A DNA stretch of 64,000 bases. Source: Pyrenopolyporus hunteri (Eukaryota; Ascomycota; Sordariomycetes; Xylariales; Hypoxylaceae). Position 1 is the stretch's first letter, and each line of letters opens with the position of its first letter. The stretch covers positions 1,612,001-1,676,000 of the forward strand of contig CADCXC010000010.1 of the NCBI GenBank assembly GCA_902806595.1, in the 5' to 3' direction. This document shows positions 11,874 through 22,990 of this stretch, piece by piece. The position numbers were made by a program, and so were the translations under genes. The notes beneath the pieces are model-generated. The model worked only from the letters and a program-made list of their open reading frames with translations, did no database searches and was not told the DNA's origin.

Positions 11874-13051
11874 CTTGGCTATATCATGCTTTTTGTAGAC
11901 CTAGGCATTGCAAATAGAGCGGCGTTTATGATGTTTTGTTATGTTTCGTTATGTTTTGTCGTGTCAGTTACGAAGGTGGGATAAGTTGAAAGTGGGATGA
12001 ATTTGGCGATTCGTGGTGGGGCAATCTCGGAGACCAGGGATTTTGCTTGGTACCTTGTACCCGCTTAAAGGAGCTATGGGCTTCTTGTGGAGAAAGAGGC
12101 AGCCGCTGTCTTCGTTCAGCTCACCGCCGCTGCTGTTGACTTGTTCAGCTAAATTTAAATCGGGCATGTACAAGTACAATAAATTACCTAGGTAGTTACC
12201 GTAAAGCCCGTCGATCAAGTAAGCCCCCTTAGTTCTCTGTTACAAAGGTACCTAGGTACGTTGATTGATAAGGTATTAGGTAAGTGGAGGTAGTTCATTT
12301 TCACGTGTTGGTGAGGTCCTAGCACATGTATACACCTTACATGTATGGAAGGGACATTGAACAATCGACGTAGGTAGGTAGGTAGGTAGGTGATCTTAGG
12401 GGATATCAATAGACCTAGGTAGGTACCTAGGTATATAGCCATATACCTGAATATTAACCAAGTACCTATATACACCACCTAGCCAACCACACAGATACCT
12501 AGGTACCAAGGCACTATATAATATAAAATATTCTTTCTGGGCGTATATATTATCATCTGAACAAACAGACTCTTTTTCCCCTAAACTACCTATAGATACC
12601 TAATTAGGTACCTAGGCACCTATGTCCCCGTAAGGTATCAAGCCGATATTAAGCATCAAGAGTCATAGACCAGCTTTCTTTAGACGGACTATGCTAAAAT
12701 AGGGGCAAACTACTTGCGTTGAGTAATACATACAGCAAGGTGCCGGTTAACATTTCATTACAACTGTCGCTATTTTGGTATACTGGAAAATCATACGAGC
12801 CTCCGCCTCTTACTCTTGTTCCCATGCTCTCCTCTGATTCCCATGAGGTGCGTATATACCCAGGGCAACTAGGCTTCAACCTAGCATTACCACCCGTGCC
12901 GGGCTGAGCCTACCCTTTGTCGTAGCCCATAACCCATCGCTTTTTCAGCATCAACGTTCCGCGCTCCAAAGCCATGCAGCAAATAAGAGAACGGAAGAGA
13001 AAAGTACGTATCGTCATCAACCTCGGTCCGAGAGGAGGTAGTGAGTGTTGT
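11874..13051. other. Intergenic region rich in CCTAGGTA palindromes
   Basis: This is the 5' side of the Kap120 gene and the 3' side of the Zn-cluster gene. It holds the densest cluster of the dispersed motif: 12186-12195, 12247-12260, a (TAGG)n run at 12369-12391, 12413-12433, 12496-12511 and 12605-12620. No coding sequence was recognised. Confidence 0.6.
12369..12433. repeat. TAGG microsatellite and CCTAGGTA palindromes
   Basis: Positions 12369-12391 are about five and a half tandem GTAG/TAGG units. At 12413-12433 follow ACCTAGGTAGGTACCTAGGT-type overlapping palindromes that can fold on themselves. This is the longest local example of a motif seen in most intergenic intervals of the window. 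Confidence 0.8.
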
Positions 13052-15023
13052 TTACGCTTGATATATATCCGTAAGGCCGGTAGCCCAACCGTCGTGTAAG
13101 GTCCAGCTTTCAACTTGGTAAGTCTGTTGGTACGGTTCAAACCCGAAAGTGGGAGGTATAGTAGGCGTCTCGTTTATGAGAGCGCTTGAGACTGCGGCCC
13201 ATGCCTCTGATTGCGAGACGCCCGGTCGCCAGGTCGGGCTTATTCTCGGTGTTAAATATTCCTTTGCGACATTTTTGACGTCTTCTGCGATCTGCCGAGA
13301 AAGGGGCCACGTCTCCCCATGCGTCGTGAGCGCTTGCGTGAGCATGTCGAGGCGCTCTCGAAAGACTGGTGAGTCTAATCCGAGGAACACGCACGCGTCC
13401 AGGTAGGCCAAGGCCACCCTCAGCGTACCCGCTCCAAATACCGGCGATAGACGCTTCGTAGGGAACGAGTGGCGGAATAGGTCACAGTAACTATTAGCGG
13501 CCTGAATATCAATCGGATGAGGGTTCCATCCAAAGGTCTTGATCAGATGCCCTTTACGATCAGGACCTTTCGCCGGGCCCAGGGGAAAGTATTCCCGAAT
13601 ATTGAGACTACTCCTAGCGGTAGACTGCCTGAGCCTAATTCGATTACTGGAAAACGTAGATGTCAATACAGGGTCCATCTCAACCTACGATGCTGCCCAA
13701 TACTTACATATGCGCCTGGGCAACCCCATGGTAGAGCAATACGTCGACTATCCCGTCCGGGTCAACTAGATTCATCTTCCATTTTGGCACACGTCGCAAC
13801 CACTCGCAGATTCGCGAATCCGCTCGCTCGAACATCTCCTGCCTTTTATCGCTTGGTGCCTCCCTGTATGGGCTAACCAAATCAGTCTGGATCTTGCAGA
13901 TTTCGATTACGTACGCCATCGAAGAGAAGTCGGATTGCCCTAAGCTGACTCTCGTTTCGTACTGCGCTTGGGAGATAGGTTGAGGGATAACCTTGCCATT
14001 CAGTTAGAATCGACCTGGTGAACCCGTATGCGAGGCAAGATCTCTTGCTCTCGAGGCTCAGCGATTAGGGGGAGCACTTACTCCGGATTCATATTCCCAC
14101 TCTTCGCAGGGTAAATCTACGTCGGAATCTACATCTCTAATGGAGAGTGTAGACCCGACTTCATATAAGGTCCGCACACAATCTTGGAAAGTTAGGCACC
14201 ACCACGTTCTTCGATAACTTTCCGCGAGCACGGGGTCCGAGGTCGTGTCCGCGAACGCTTTCCGGTTCATGCCGATCTCGACGGCTATCGCGACTGCGTT
14301 GTTAGCCCAACCGGCGTGGCGGTCGAATCTCATCATCCCAAAGGCCGTGACGCTCAGGAGCAGCAGTCCTTGCACCGATTGCGCGGTAAATGGTAACGAC
14401 CCACATGCTGCAGAATAGGCTGTCTCTAGCAAGTCGTGCGACGAAACTTGGTCCGTGAATAGCGATCCGCAGTAATTAACGACAGATAGTAAAAAGTGGT
14501 AAGAGTCCGGGTCTGACCGGACGTGGTTAAAGAAAAATCTTTTTGGCGGGAGACAAGGGTAACTCGGGTGGAGGTAAGTGTAGAATAAATCGAGTAATGC
14601 CTCCTTTTCATTCTGAGGTGAGATGGATGGATGGGACTCCGAACTAACAGACCAGCCTCTCGGTAAGTCGTGAGGTGATCGGACGGACGGAGGCCCGGAG
14701 GGGAAATTTGATGCTGAGAAGAGGGAGCCGGCCGAAGTCGCTGGTGGCTTATCCGATATCAGACTCCTCTTCTTGGGGTCGCGAATGCCTCGTCTCGATT
14801 TCGCATAAAAACACGGCTTATCCTCCTGCTGGCAGCGGTTGCAAGCCGGTAGCGTGGCGTCGCATTTGACATGCTTGCTACGGCATTGAACGCACGCGAG
14901 CGACACCCGTATATTTGCCTTGGACCGATTGGCAGGTTTGGGCTCCGAGCCGTCGGGCGACGAGGCAGTGGACCCTTGCCGACTAAGGCTACCTGCCCTC
15001 TCCTCGTCCCGACTCATCACCAT
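13052..15023 (-). CDS. Zn(II)2Cys6 fungal-specific transcription factor
   Basis: Nuclear DNA-binding regulator; target genes unknown. Exons by eye: 14082-15023, 13708-13991 and 13052-13646, giving 606 residues. Introns are 90 nt (donor GTAAGT, acceptor CAAG) and 61 nt (GTAAGT to TTTTCCAG). The binuclear zinc cluster is complete: C44, C47, C54, C61, C64 and C71 with spacing 2-6-6-2-6, followed by the basic stretch KSRRGIRDPKKR. The middle homology region (fungal_trans type) lies around residues 130-310, including MMRFDRHAGWANNAVAIAVE and the DVDLPC segment just before intron 1. A Ser/Pro-rich linker joins the two domains. Frame continuity and typical family wording (YVIEICKIQ, INRIRLRQS) support the splices. 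No metabolic cluster adjoins it, so a pathway cannot be assigned. An alternative start is the ATG two codons downstream. Confidence 0.85.
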
Positions 15024-17711
15024 GAGATCCGTTGAGCCTGTATGTTACTTTTGACGCGAACTTTTTCTGACTCCGTGAGACGATCGCCGATAGAATTGCC
15101 GCTGTGGGCGAGGCGAACCTTTTTTTTATGCTGTTCGTGCCGGTTGAGGCCGTTGAGGGGATTAGGTTAGAAATGCACCATAAGCAGCACGGTTTGATGA
15201 ACGGTCAAGTTGATGAAGGAGCAGACTTGTGATATATGGATTGAGAGCAAGTCTCACATTTAGTTCTGACCAAAACGTCCATCAACGGCAGGGTTCAACG
15301 GGTGTTAAATGGGTCGAATGGGTCTAAAGGGCACCTACCGGGCGATGTACAAGGATACGTTGTGTGGTGAGGACCCCGTGGTGAGGACCCGAAAGGCATT
15401 TCAATGACCCATGGGCCCCCTTGAGCTGTTGTCATCAGCAGCGTTGTCAGCCCTGTAGCGAGTGGGGGCAGGCGGCGGCACGGGATGGAGGGAATAATGA
15501 TATTGATGCATGGCCTTCGAGGTATTGTATAGGTGTAATGTATGTATGTAGGCAAGGAGGTACCTAAGGGTAGGTCGTATGCGTCCTTACTAGAGGTATG
15601 CCCGATAATGTGCTATGTAGGTGTTGCGTACTGGGCATGTACGTACAATACCAATACAGCGAGGAATGGAGGGAACCGGGGGTGTCTTCTTCCAGACGAT
15701 TGTGGTTGTGGCTCTGCTGGTTCCCAGTCACGTCGCAGCATGTAAGAAGTCTAATGCGAAATAGGGGCGGTCTGCATTAGTTAGCATAAATGGACAGGCT
15801 GGCAAGGTGTAACGATAATTTACACAGCCATCCTCCTGGCCATCATCCTATGGTCTCCTTTGGCCTCCTTTGGTCATTTGCTTGATATCGACTCAGAGTA
15901 TAGATCGGGGTTGCTAGTTGAGCTGTTGGTTTTAAAATCTACACGGCATCCCCAACTCCAGCAATGACAAGACGCGATCACCGTCCTGCAGTGTAACTAG
16001 GAATGGGTACCTGGGTAGCTGGGCCAGCGGCCTGCGTTACGGCCAAATGATTTAGCCGCCGGAGGGGCTTCTAGATTCCAAGGTTGCGAAGCGCGGGTAT
16101 AGGATATTAACTCCAATCGAGCTCCCTCCCCCTGCCTTTCTCTCCCCATGCCTCACCTACCTTATGTAGCATTGCGTGAACCTGGTAGCTAGCTAAAATA
16201 AGGTAAACAGAGTGCCCCAAACATCGGTTCAGTTACATACCTCGTGTACCGACCTATAACATGCCGTGGTCTCTTCCCCTTCCAAGTTTAAGCTCATCCC
16301 TACGAGATATGCATATGTAGGTACGTAATGTACGGGTAGGGGGGAGGTTAGGTAGGTACAACACCTAGCTGGTGGGAGCTTGCTAATTAGTCTCCGGAAG
16401 CATCCGAATTGCACGTTATCACTCTTGTCTACGATATGTCTACGATTTGTCAACGGTCTTCAGATCTTGCTCTCCGTCCAAGACCGATCCTTCCCAGCCT
16501 ACTTCTATCGAGGATCCTAATCTCATACGGAATGCTACCCCTTGCTTAACAACCGAGGCAGTATTCAGCTGCTATGTCCAAAGAGGTAGGATTATTCCAA
16601 AGATGCCACACGCGGGTTCCAACTCTGTCAGGATTGGGCCATGCGGCCTACCTGGGTAGTAAACAAAAAACAAATCCCGATATCCTTGACGCCGACGGAA
16701 ATAGAAGCCATATGCCTAGGTACCTGGTATAGACGCACTGGCCGAGCCTAGTCCGATCTCCCAGATTAATGACCTGTCGAATCATTCAAAACGGCAATGT
16801 TGTTGGCGCTAGTAAACATACATACGATGTAGACCCAAGAGTTGCAAGCTTATAAATATAGGTAGGTACACGTCCGTACGAACGGGCCTATATACTGTAG
16901 TAGGTACCTATTACCTGCAATAAGGCCCCGATCTGTCCGCCTTGACCTACGGAGGATCCATGAGTTCGTGGGACCTGAGGTCCACAAGAGGTATAAAGTA
17001 AATAAAAAAGAAGTATATAGTTATATACACTATGTAACTATCCACAGATCACGGAGTTAACAGGATGAGCAAGGACGCGAAGGGCGTAGGGGGCACAATG
17101 TGTGCATAATTAACACCCCGTTTCATAATTTATACATGCAAACACACTAGCGGAGGAGGAAGAGAGTTCCAAGTCGATATGTGCGATTACGTAACCAATG
17201 CATACATATGTGCATGCATATATACATAACCTAGGTACTTACATGTAGGTAATGGGGCTGTACATACGTCTACCTACATATGTACACTCGGTAGTACCGA
17301 GGCAAGATGCAGACCGCTATGGGTTAAACTGGATTGGGACTGGATCAAACCCAATTCGCGTGTTCTTACCTCGGCGTACCCCGAAAGCTTTCCCGTTTCC
17401 ACGCTAAGCTTCTTCCCGCAACGTCACAGGTAGGTACCTTACCGCGTGCGCACCGCTTTCCCCAGATCCTCCCAACTTCCGCCATTCCAAGCCTCATTAA
17501 ACGTTACCTCTTTTAATCCGTATCCGTACAATCGACCGTACAATCATCGACGAGGCCTCACACGGCCACAATCAAACCAGCACCAAACAAGCACCAAACA
17601 GCCACACCGAAAGAAAAACATACGTGCCTTCGAGGAAGATCGAATGGCATGAATGACGCCATCAGCATCTACCGAACCCTGTGAGCGACACACTACCATG
17701 TGGCTGCTCAG
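15024..17711. other. Intergenic region between divergent genes
   Basis: About 2.7 kb separating the Zn-cluster gene from PEX2. Short ORFs on both strands look non-coding. CCTAGGTA-type motifs occur at 16715-16727 and 17230-17238, and several short upstream reading frames precede PEX2 at 17644-17715. The 5' UTRs and promoters of both genes should lie here. Confidence 0.5.
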
Positions 17712-17715
17712 ATGA
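17653..17715 (+). promoter_or_regulatory. uORF overlapping the PEX2 start codon
   Basis: An ATG at 17653 opens a 20-codon frame that also contains the ATG at 17698 (context ACCATG) and ends with the TGA at 17713-17715. That TGA overlaps the PEX2 ATG as ATGA. Two further short uORFs start at 17644 (ATG GCA TGA) and 17649. Whether they are in the mRNA depends on an unmapped transcription start. If transcribed, PEX2 translation would need leaky scanning or reinitiation. Confidence 0.45.
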
Positions 17716-19139
17716 GCTCCTCGAACTTCGCCCAGGCCCAGCAGCGGTTGGCTGCTCGTCGACAGGCCCGCGAACGGGAAGCTCAGGCACGACTAATCGC
17801 TACCCGCCAAGCATCGCGAGCGTGGTCCGAAGTAACGCGTCTACCCTATCCCCTGAACCGACTCGGATCTACGTCATTATCCGCGTGGGAAGTGATCTCG
17901 TCGCGTGAAGGCACCCGGCCCGCGTTTAGGGTCGGTCAGGTCGATGCCGAATTACTAGACGAGGACCTCGTAGGACAGTTACGTGACCAAGTCGGCGAAG
18001 CACTCAAATATTTCGGAGGAGCCCTGAAGGATGACTGGTCGGCCGAGATTCTCCTTTTACTTCGTACGATACTTTTCAAACTTACGGTATGGGACCACGA
18101 CGCGACATACGGTGCCGCTCTGCAGAACCTCAAGTATACCGACGCTAGACGCGACGGGCCTGTCTTAACCCCCCCGAGCAAATGGCAGAAGAGCCTCTAC
18201 GGTCTTATCACGGTTGGCGGTAAATATGGTTGGACAAAATGGGAGAACTGGTTGCTGGACCGCGACAACGGATACGATCAACCTTCGCCGATGGTACGAC
18301 GGCTTTCCAGGCTTACATCACGCGTCACTGCTATCCATTCGGTAGCAGCTTTCGCCTCTTTTCTTGCGTTTCTGCTACACGGGAGGTACCGAACAATACT
18401 GGATAGGGTGCTGAGGATGCGTCTGGCTCCGCCGACTAGCCAAGTCAGCCGAGAAGTCTCATTCGAGTACCTCAACCGGCAGCTAGTATGGCATGCATTT
18501 ACCGAGTTCCTACTCTTCGTCTTACCCCTGATAGGTATCAACAGATGGCGTAGGTGGCTCAGTCGTACCTGGAGGAAGACCAAAGATATTATCAGCGTTA
18601 ACACGGAGGGCAGCGACACGGCGAAGCGAGGAGAGTATGCGTTCCTGCCTGAACGGACCTGCGCCATTTGTTACCAGGACCAAAACTCAGGCGTCTCGGA
18701 ATCGGAAGTCCTAGCTGCTGCTGCTGGCTCGGGTGGAGTTGTGGGGTCAGCACAGACGGATATCACCAATCCATATGAGGCGATTTCGTGCGGCTGCATA
18801 TATTGCTTTGTATGCCTTGCAACCAGGCTAGAGCGCGAAGAGGGTGAAGGATGGACTTGTTTGCGATGTGGTGAGCTGGTGAAGGAATGCAAACCATGGA
18901 ATGGTGATGTCTTAGAAGCGCCAACGAAATCGCCAGCCCCAACCACGAAGCACGTTGGATTTCTCGACGAACGAAACCCCGCCCTCAACCCTCCACAAAA
19001 CGATGATGATGTCATCCACCAATCCCAAATAACTCAGGATGAGCAGCCAGCGGTGGCTATGATAGATACCCCTGAGGATAATGATTCTGAAGTGTACGAG
19101 GAAGAAGAAGCTGGAGTGGAGGATGCTTTCGACGACTAA
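17712..19139 (+). CDS. pex2: Peroxin-2, RING-type peroxisomal E3 ligase subunit
   Basis: Peroxisomal membrane ubiquitin ligase subunit that works with PEX10 and PEX12 to ubiquitinate the import receptor PEX5. It is a single exon of 475 residues from the ATG at 17712, the first in-frame ATG. The Pex2/Pex12 N-terminal domain covers about residues 45-290, including YPLNRLGSTSLSAWE and hydrophobic segments at about 208-223 and 261-275. The RING lies at 317-386: C317, C320, C360, C362, C365, C368, C383 and C386. An Ala/Gly-rich insertion separates the first two pairs, and the usual ring histidine is a cysteine (C362 in CGCIYC). The C-terminal 90 residues are acidic and probably disordered. Identity rests on the Pex2/12 domain combined with the C-terminal RING; PEX12 usually lacks several zinc ligands, which argues against it. 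Confidence 0.88.
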   Translation: MSSSNFAQAQQRLAARRQAREREAQARLIATRQASRAWSEVTRLPYPLNRLGSTSLSAWEVISSREGTRPAFRVGQVDAELLDEDLVGQLRDQVGEALKYFGGALKDDWSAEILLLLRTILFKLTVWDHDATYGAALQNLKYTDARRDGPVLTPPSKWQKSLYGLITVGGKYGWTKWENWLLDRDNGYDQPSPMVRRLSRLTSRVTAIHSVAAFASFLAFLLHGRYRTILDRVLRMRLAPPTSQVSREVSFEYLNRQLVWHAFTEFLLFVLPLIGINRWRRWLSRTWRKTKDIISVNTEGSDTAKRGEYAFLPERTCAICYQDQNSGVSESEVLAAAAGSGGVVGSAQTDITNPYEAISCGCIYCFVCLATRLEREEGEGWTCLRCGELVKECKPWNGDVLEAPTKSPAPTTKHVGFLDERNPALNPPQNDDDVIHQSQITQDEQPAVAMIDTPEDNDSEVYEEEEAGVEDAFDD

Positions 19140-22100
19140 TCATCGATTCTATGTGGTACCTAGAATCATTTTAATAGCACCCCGCGTAAAGTGCGAGACG
19201 ATATTGTTTGCGTGGCTTACCATCGACGGGAAGACCCAATGCAGTCCTATCCTCCTCCCTCGCCTAACTAGGAAAATCATTGGACGCCTCTGCATTCAAC
19301 CGACCGAAATGAGAAAAACGACATCGTTGCCATGCGTCCACCCTGGCGTGTGCATGATTATGCGCTACCCCATCATACTTGGTAAGTCGGAGGCGAGATA
19401 GCCTATCGACCGACTCTAGGTTCGGGGTTCGTCTGGGGACGCCGGTAGGGCTGTAGGATGAGTGGAGAAGACGGGAGGCGTTGTTCATGTCATCGGACGA
19501 AGTTCACAAGTTCGGTGTCAGCCGCTTCAGCATGACATCGCCAATAGTCCATCCTTGAAGCCCCACTACAGCCCTACCGTCTCAACTGCCGGCCCGCAAC
19601 TTTACCAGATTAATGGACTGAAGTATCGATATTATTTTTATCGTCAAAACATAATATATGTTCTAATTCTCTTCCCGAATCCTTTAGGAGGTCAAATGGG
19701 TTGGATGGTCTCATTAGCCTGCTTACGTGTGTCGTCCTGCTGTCATGATCCCTTTTAACTGAGCGGAGTTTATTCAGACAGCATTATGGCTGTAAGTGAT
19801 CCCGGTCGCGGCGAATGTTGTATCACCCAACCATGCGTGAATTCATATTACATTATTTCGACCGGTCTGTGTCAACGCCATCTCCAACTTCGCAGGTAGC
19901 AGACGCGATATACCTCTATCGAGGCTCCCTACTTACCGCAGATGGCGCTCTAGATTGCACCCAAGTTTAAGGCGTAGATTCCGCATCAATAGATGGACAT
20001 GCGTGAGTCTCATCGGCCGCAGCCCATACTCCACAAACGACATGCGTAAGCACCATGATATTACCCCATGTGTAAGCGAGATTGAGATGTCGGTATAAAT
20101 AACCCGCCACTGAAGAGCGTCCGGCCAATCTTGCAAGAACGTGAAATCTCTGCATGCACGTCTCTCTCCGCCCACATCTCGATCGATTCCTTATGTAACT
20201 CGCCAATCATCTATAGTATAAGACTGATCGCTGGCGGAGTCACTCTGGCCTAGAACCTGGTTCGAGTGCTTACACATATAGTCAATCTCAAGCTTACTAC
20301 CAGTGTGTGTCACTTGCGTGAAGAATCTTTCTCTTTCTTCATATAGCTGTTGCCGCATTACCGGTCCTGGATAGTCCTGAACAACATCCATGTACGTACA
20401 TCTGCAGCTTTCCTTGTCGGCGCTCCTCGTTAGTTGCGGTGCTGCTGCGCCGACTTGGACCTCGGAGCTGGAGATGGAATGCATATCGAACGATGGATTC
20501 CGCACCTGCGGCATAACACGTGTAAGGCGGGTGGCGGGTCATGAATCGGAATCGCGCCGCTACATACCTCTTGGAGACATATCCTGCGTTGCGTAGGTCT
20601 TGTGTGACCTCGCTTATCATTGCTTTGCCGTAGAGAATGAGGCAGCCCTATAACAAGACGGACCAATTACAGCCCATTCTGCTGTAGAATCAACTAGACG
20701 TCTATAGTCCCCGGCTCTTTGGCGGCTGAAGGAATGCTCATGAGGTGATACATAATATCGATATCACGAAGAACAGGTAGACTAACTTCAGCCCGCCGTA
20801 GTTCGTCTACGTATGCTGGCATAACATTAATCGATAAGTCGGGATTCAGATTCGGACTTACAAGGGGCGCGTCGATCTCGTTCTTTACCTAAGCTATCCC
20901 AACTGGCGGGTTCTTCACGAGATCATATCTGACTACCTGTGTAACATACGTTATCGAAGCTTGAGAGAACGATGTCAATATCGAGGTTGGTTGGGCGAAG
21001 CATCCACATGTAACGATTACCAGGGGCAGTGTTGATGGCATGTGTGTACATAGGTGGATAAGGCCCGTACGGTAGGTAACGCGTCATTACCTATGGATTA
21101 CCTTGTAACAAACCATCTTTGAGCTTGGGGACCGTTTGCCCGATTTGAGCGTATGACTAGGTGGTGCGTGGATAAATCCAGGTACGATGTATTGATTGAG
21201 ACATAATGTCGGCAACAAACGACTCCGTTGAACACCATACATCGGTAACGAGCGAGTCCGTAGGGATAATATCAATTAGAGCACTTGGCTTGCTGGAACA
21301 AATTCGGAGCAAGTCTGGTTGTATACATTTAAACCCCTGTCTTCTCAAAGTTGCATGTGGGCCTTAAAGTCCGAGGAGACCAGAGCATCTGAAGGATGAA
21401 AAAGGTTAAACCACCTAGTAGAAAAAAACAATTAAAGTAAAAATAGAAAAGATGCAGAGAGCCCCACACGAGCTTTGACGCTGGCTGGCCAAGGATACTA
21501 AGCCCTGGGGCCCTAGCGTGAAGATATTTGTATGTATTTTGTTCAGAATGCACGTGCATCGATATTATATTTACATACGGTACCTAGGTACCTAAATACA
21601 CGTACCTATCTTCATCCCACATGCATGTATTGAAGTTTAAATAAGGTACGTACCTAGGTACATACATACATGTACCTACATAAGGTCCATTCCATATACC
21701 CACTTCAAGAGGAGGTACCTAATGCAGCCGAGTGCACTGCACGATCAACAAGAGGTATGTACGTACCCAAGTAGCGTCATCGTCACGCGCTCGTCCTTGC
21801 AGCAGTACCTACTACATAGGTAGGTACACTAGTAGCAGCAGCAGCAGCAGCAATTGGAAATCCACACGCACCAAAACCTTTACATCCTCTTCGACCTTCT
21901 ACATCGTTACCCTTCTACTGTAACCTCCGGCTCCTATCCCCATTCCACACCTTCCCTGGCCCTGTTTCAATATATGTATGTTATGTGTGTTATGTGTTAT
22001 GTCGTTACATACATCGGACGCGCCTCATTAGTCCAGTCCGGGTAAACACCACACCCCAAACTCATCCCATCCCCCAGGCCCATGCCATCCTCGCCTCTCG

Positions 22101-22990
22101 CCTGCTATCGCACGTGCTTGGGGTACCTACCACACGAGGAGCAGGGAAGTAAAAGGGCCGTACATGTAATAGACAAGACCAGGTGAAGCGACCAAAGTGA
22201 CCAACCACAGCACGGACGGCATCATCCGGCCTGCAGCGAACCGCGATCACGAGCTCTGAGGGACGACCATTATCTAAGCGGCCTACCTGTCTTCCTACCT
22301 TACGTACTTACTTGGCTACATCACTATATGCGCGTGGAACTGCCTCTCTATATCTCTTGTCTACGCCTTACGTCACATAATCGGGATCCAACGTTTCTTT
22401 CAGGTGTAGCCCGAAAAACGACAAAGCGAGACCTCCAGGCCTCACCGCCGAGAGATCGAAACCCTCCTCTCTTCCATCTCCGCCTCAGATTTGTGGCGTC
22501 TTTGTCGACCAGCGACCTGCAGCTCTCCGTGATCGCGCTCGCTCCCGATTTCCCCTCGTCCGGCAAGAGTCATTGCAGAACGCGTCATGTGCGCTGCCTG
22601 TTCCTATTCCTCCTCTTCCTCCTCCTCCTTCTCCCGTAGATGCCGCTACTACCGCAAATAAGAGTGTAGAGAACAGGGAGTATACGCCATAACCCAGAGG
22701 GCCAGAGTGGAGGCTCAGGGCCGGGGAGAGAGAGAGAGATAGAGAGAGGCCAGGTTCATAGGTAGGAGGAGGAGTAAGTGGGGAGCAAAAGAGCGCAGGG
22801 AGAGGATTAATAAAGGGAAAAAAGAAGGAAAGAGATAGCGATAGAAGGATCCGCTACTTACGTACCCAGGTTACCAGGTTTCAAGTGCTGTACACTGGTA
22901 CGGCCCAGCCAACCAACCAACCAACAAACCAACCATCCCACCAACACGCCACGCCACGGCTGCTCGGAGCTGCTCGGCTACCGCAAACCG
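19140..22990. other. Intergenic region containing a possible gene relic
   Basis: No intact gene was found. The minus strand at 20191-21348 holds coding-like text (separate entry). CCTAGGTA motifs lie at 21579-21595 and 21651-21660. The last 600 bases before the membrane-protein gene are purine-rich, with a GA microsatellite at about 22728-22748, and are probably its promoter and leader. Confidence 0.5.
20191..21348 (-). pseudogene. Possible decayed protein gene, family unknown
   Basis: Minus-strand frames read as ordinary protein over several adjoining segments. Positions 21348-21157 give 63 codons including IIPTDSLVTDVWCSTESFVA. Positions 21087-20950 are in the same frame after two TAG stops and include YLPYGPYPPMYTHAI and LRPTNLDIDIVLSSFDN. 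Positions 20888-20694 include VKNEIDAPLVSPNLNPDL and end in TAG. A shifted frame covers 20514-20191, with an open frame of 107 codons. The TAG codons could be CAG or TGG hit by C-to-T or G-to-A change, and the frame change at about 20,890-20,950 could be either an intron (GTATGT to TTAG, 61 nt) or a frameshift. I do not recognise the family. A real multi-exon gene is possible but less likely given the stops. Confidence 0.3.

Noticed and set aside
17698..17700. ATG at 17698 as the PEX2 start
   Set aside because: It is out of frame and terminates after five codons; the in-frame start is 17712.
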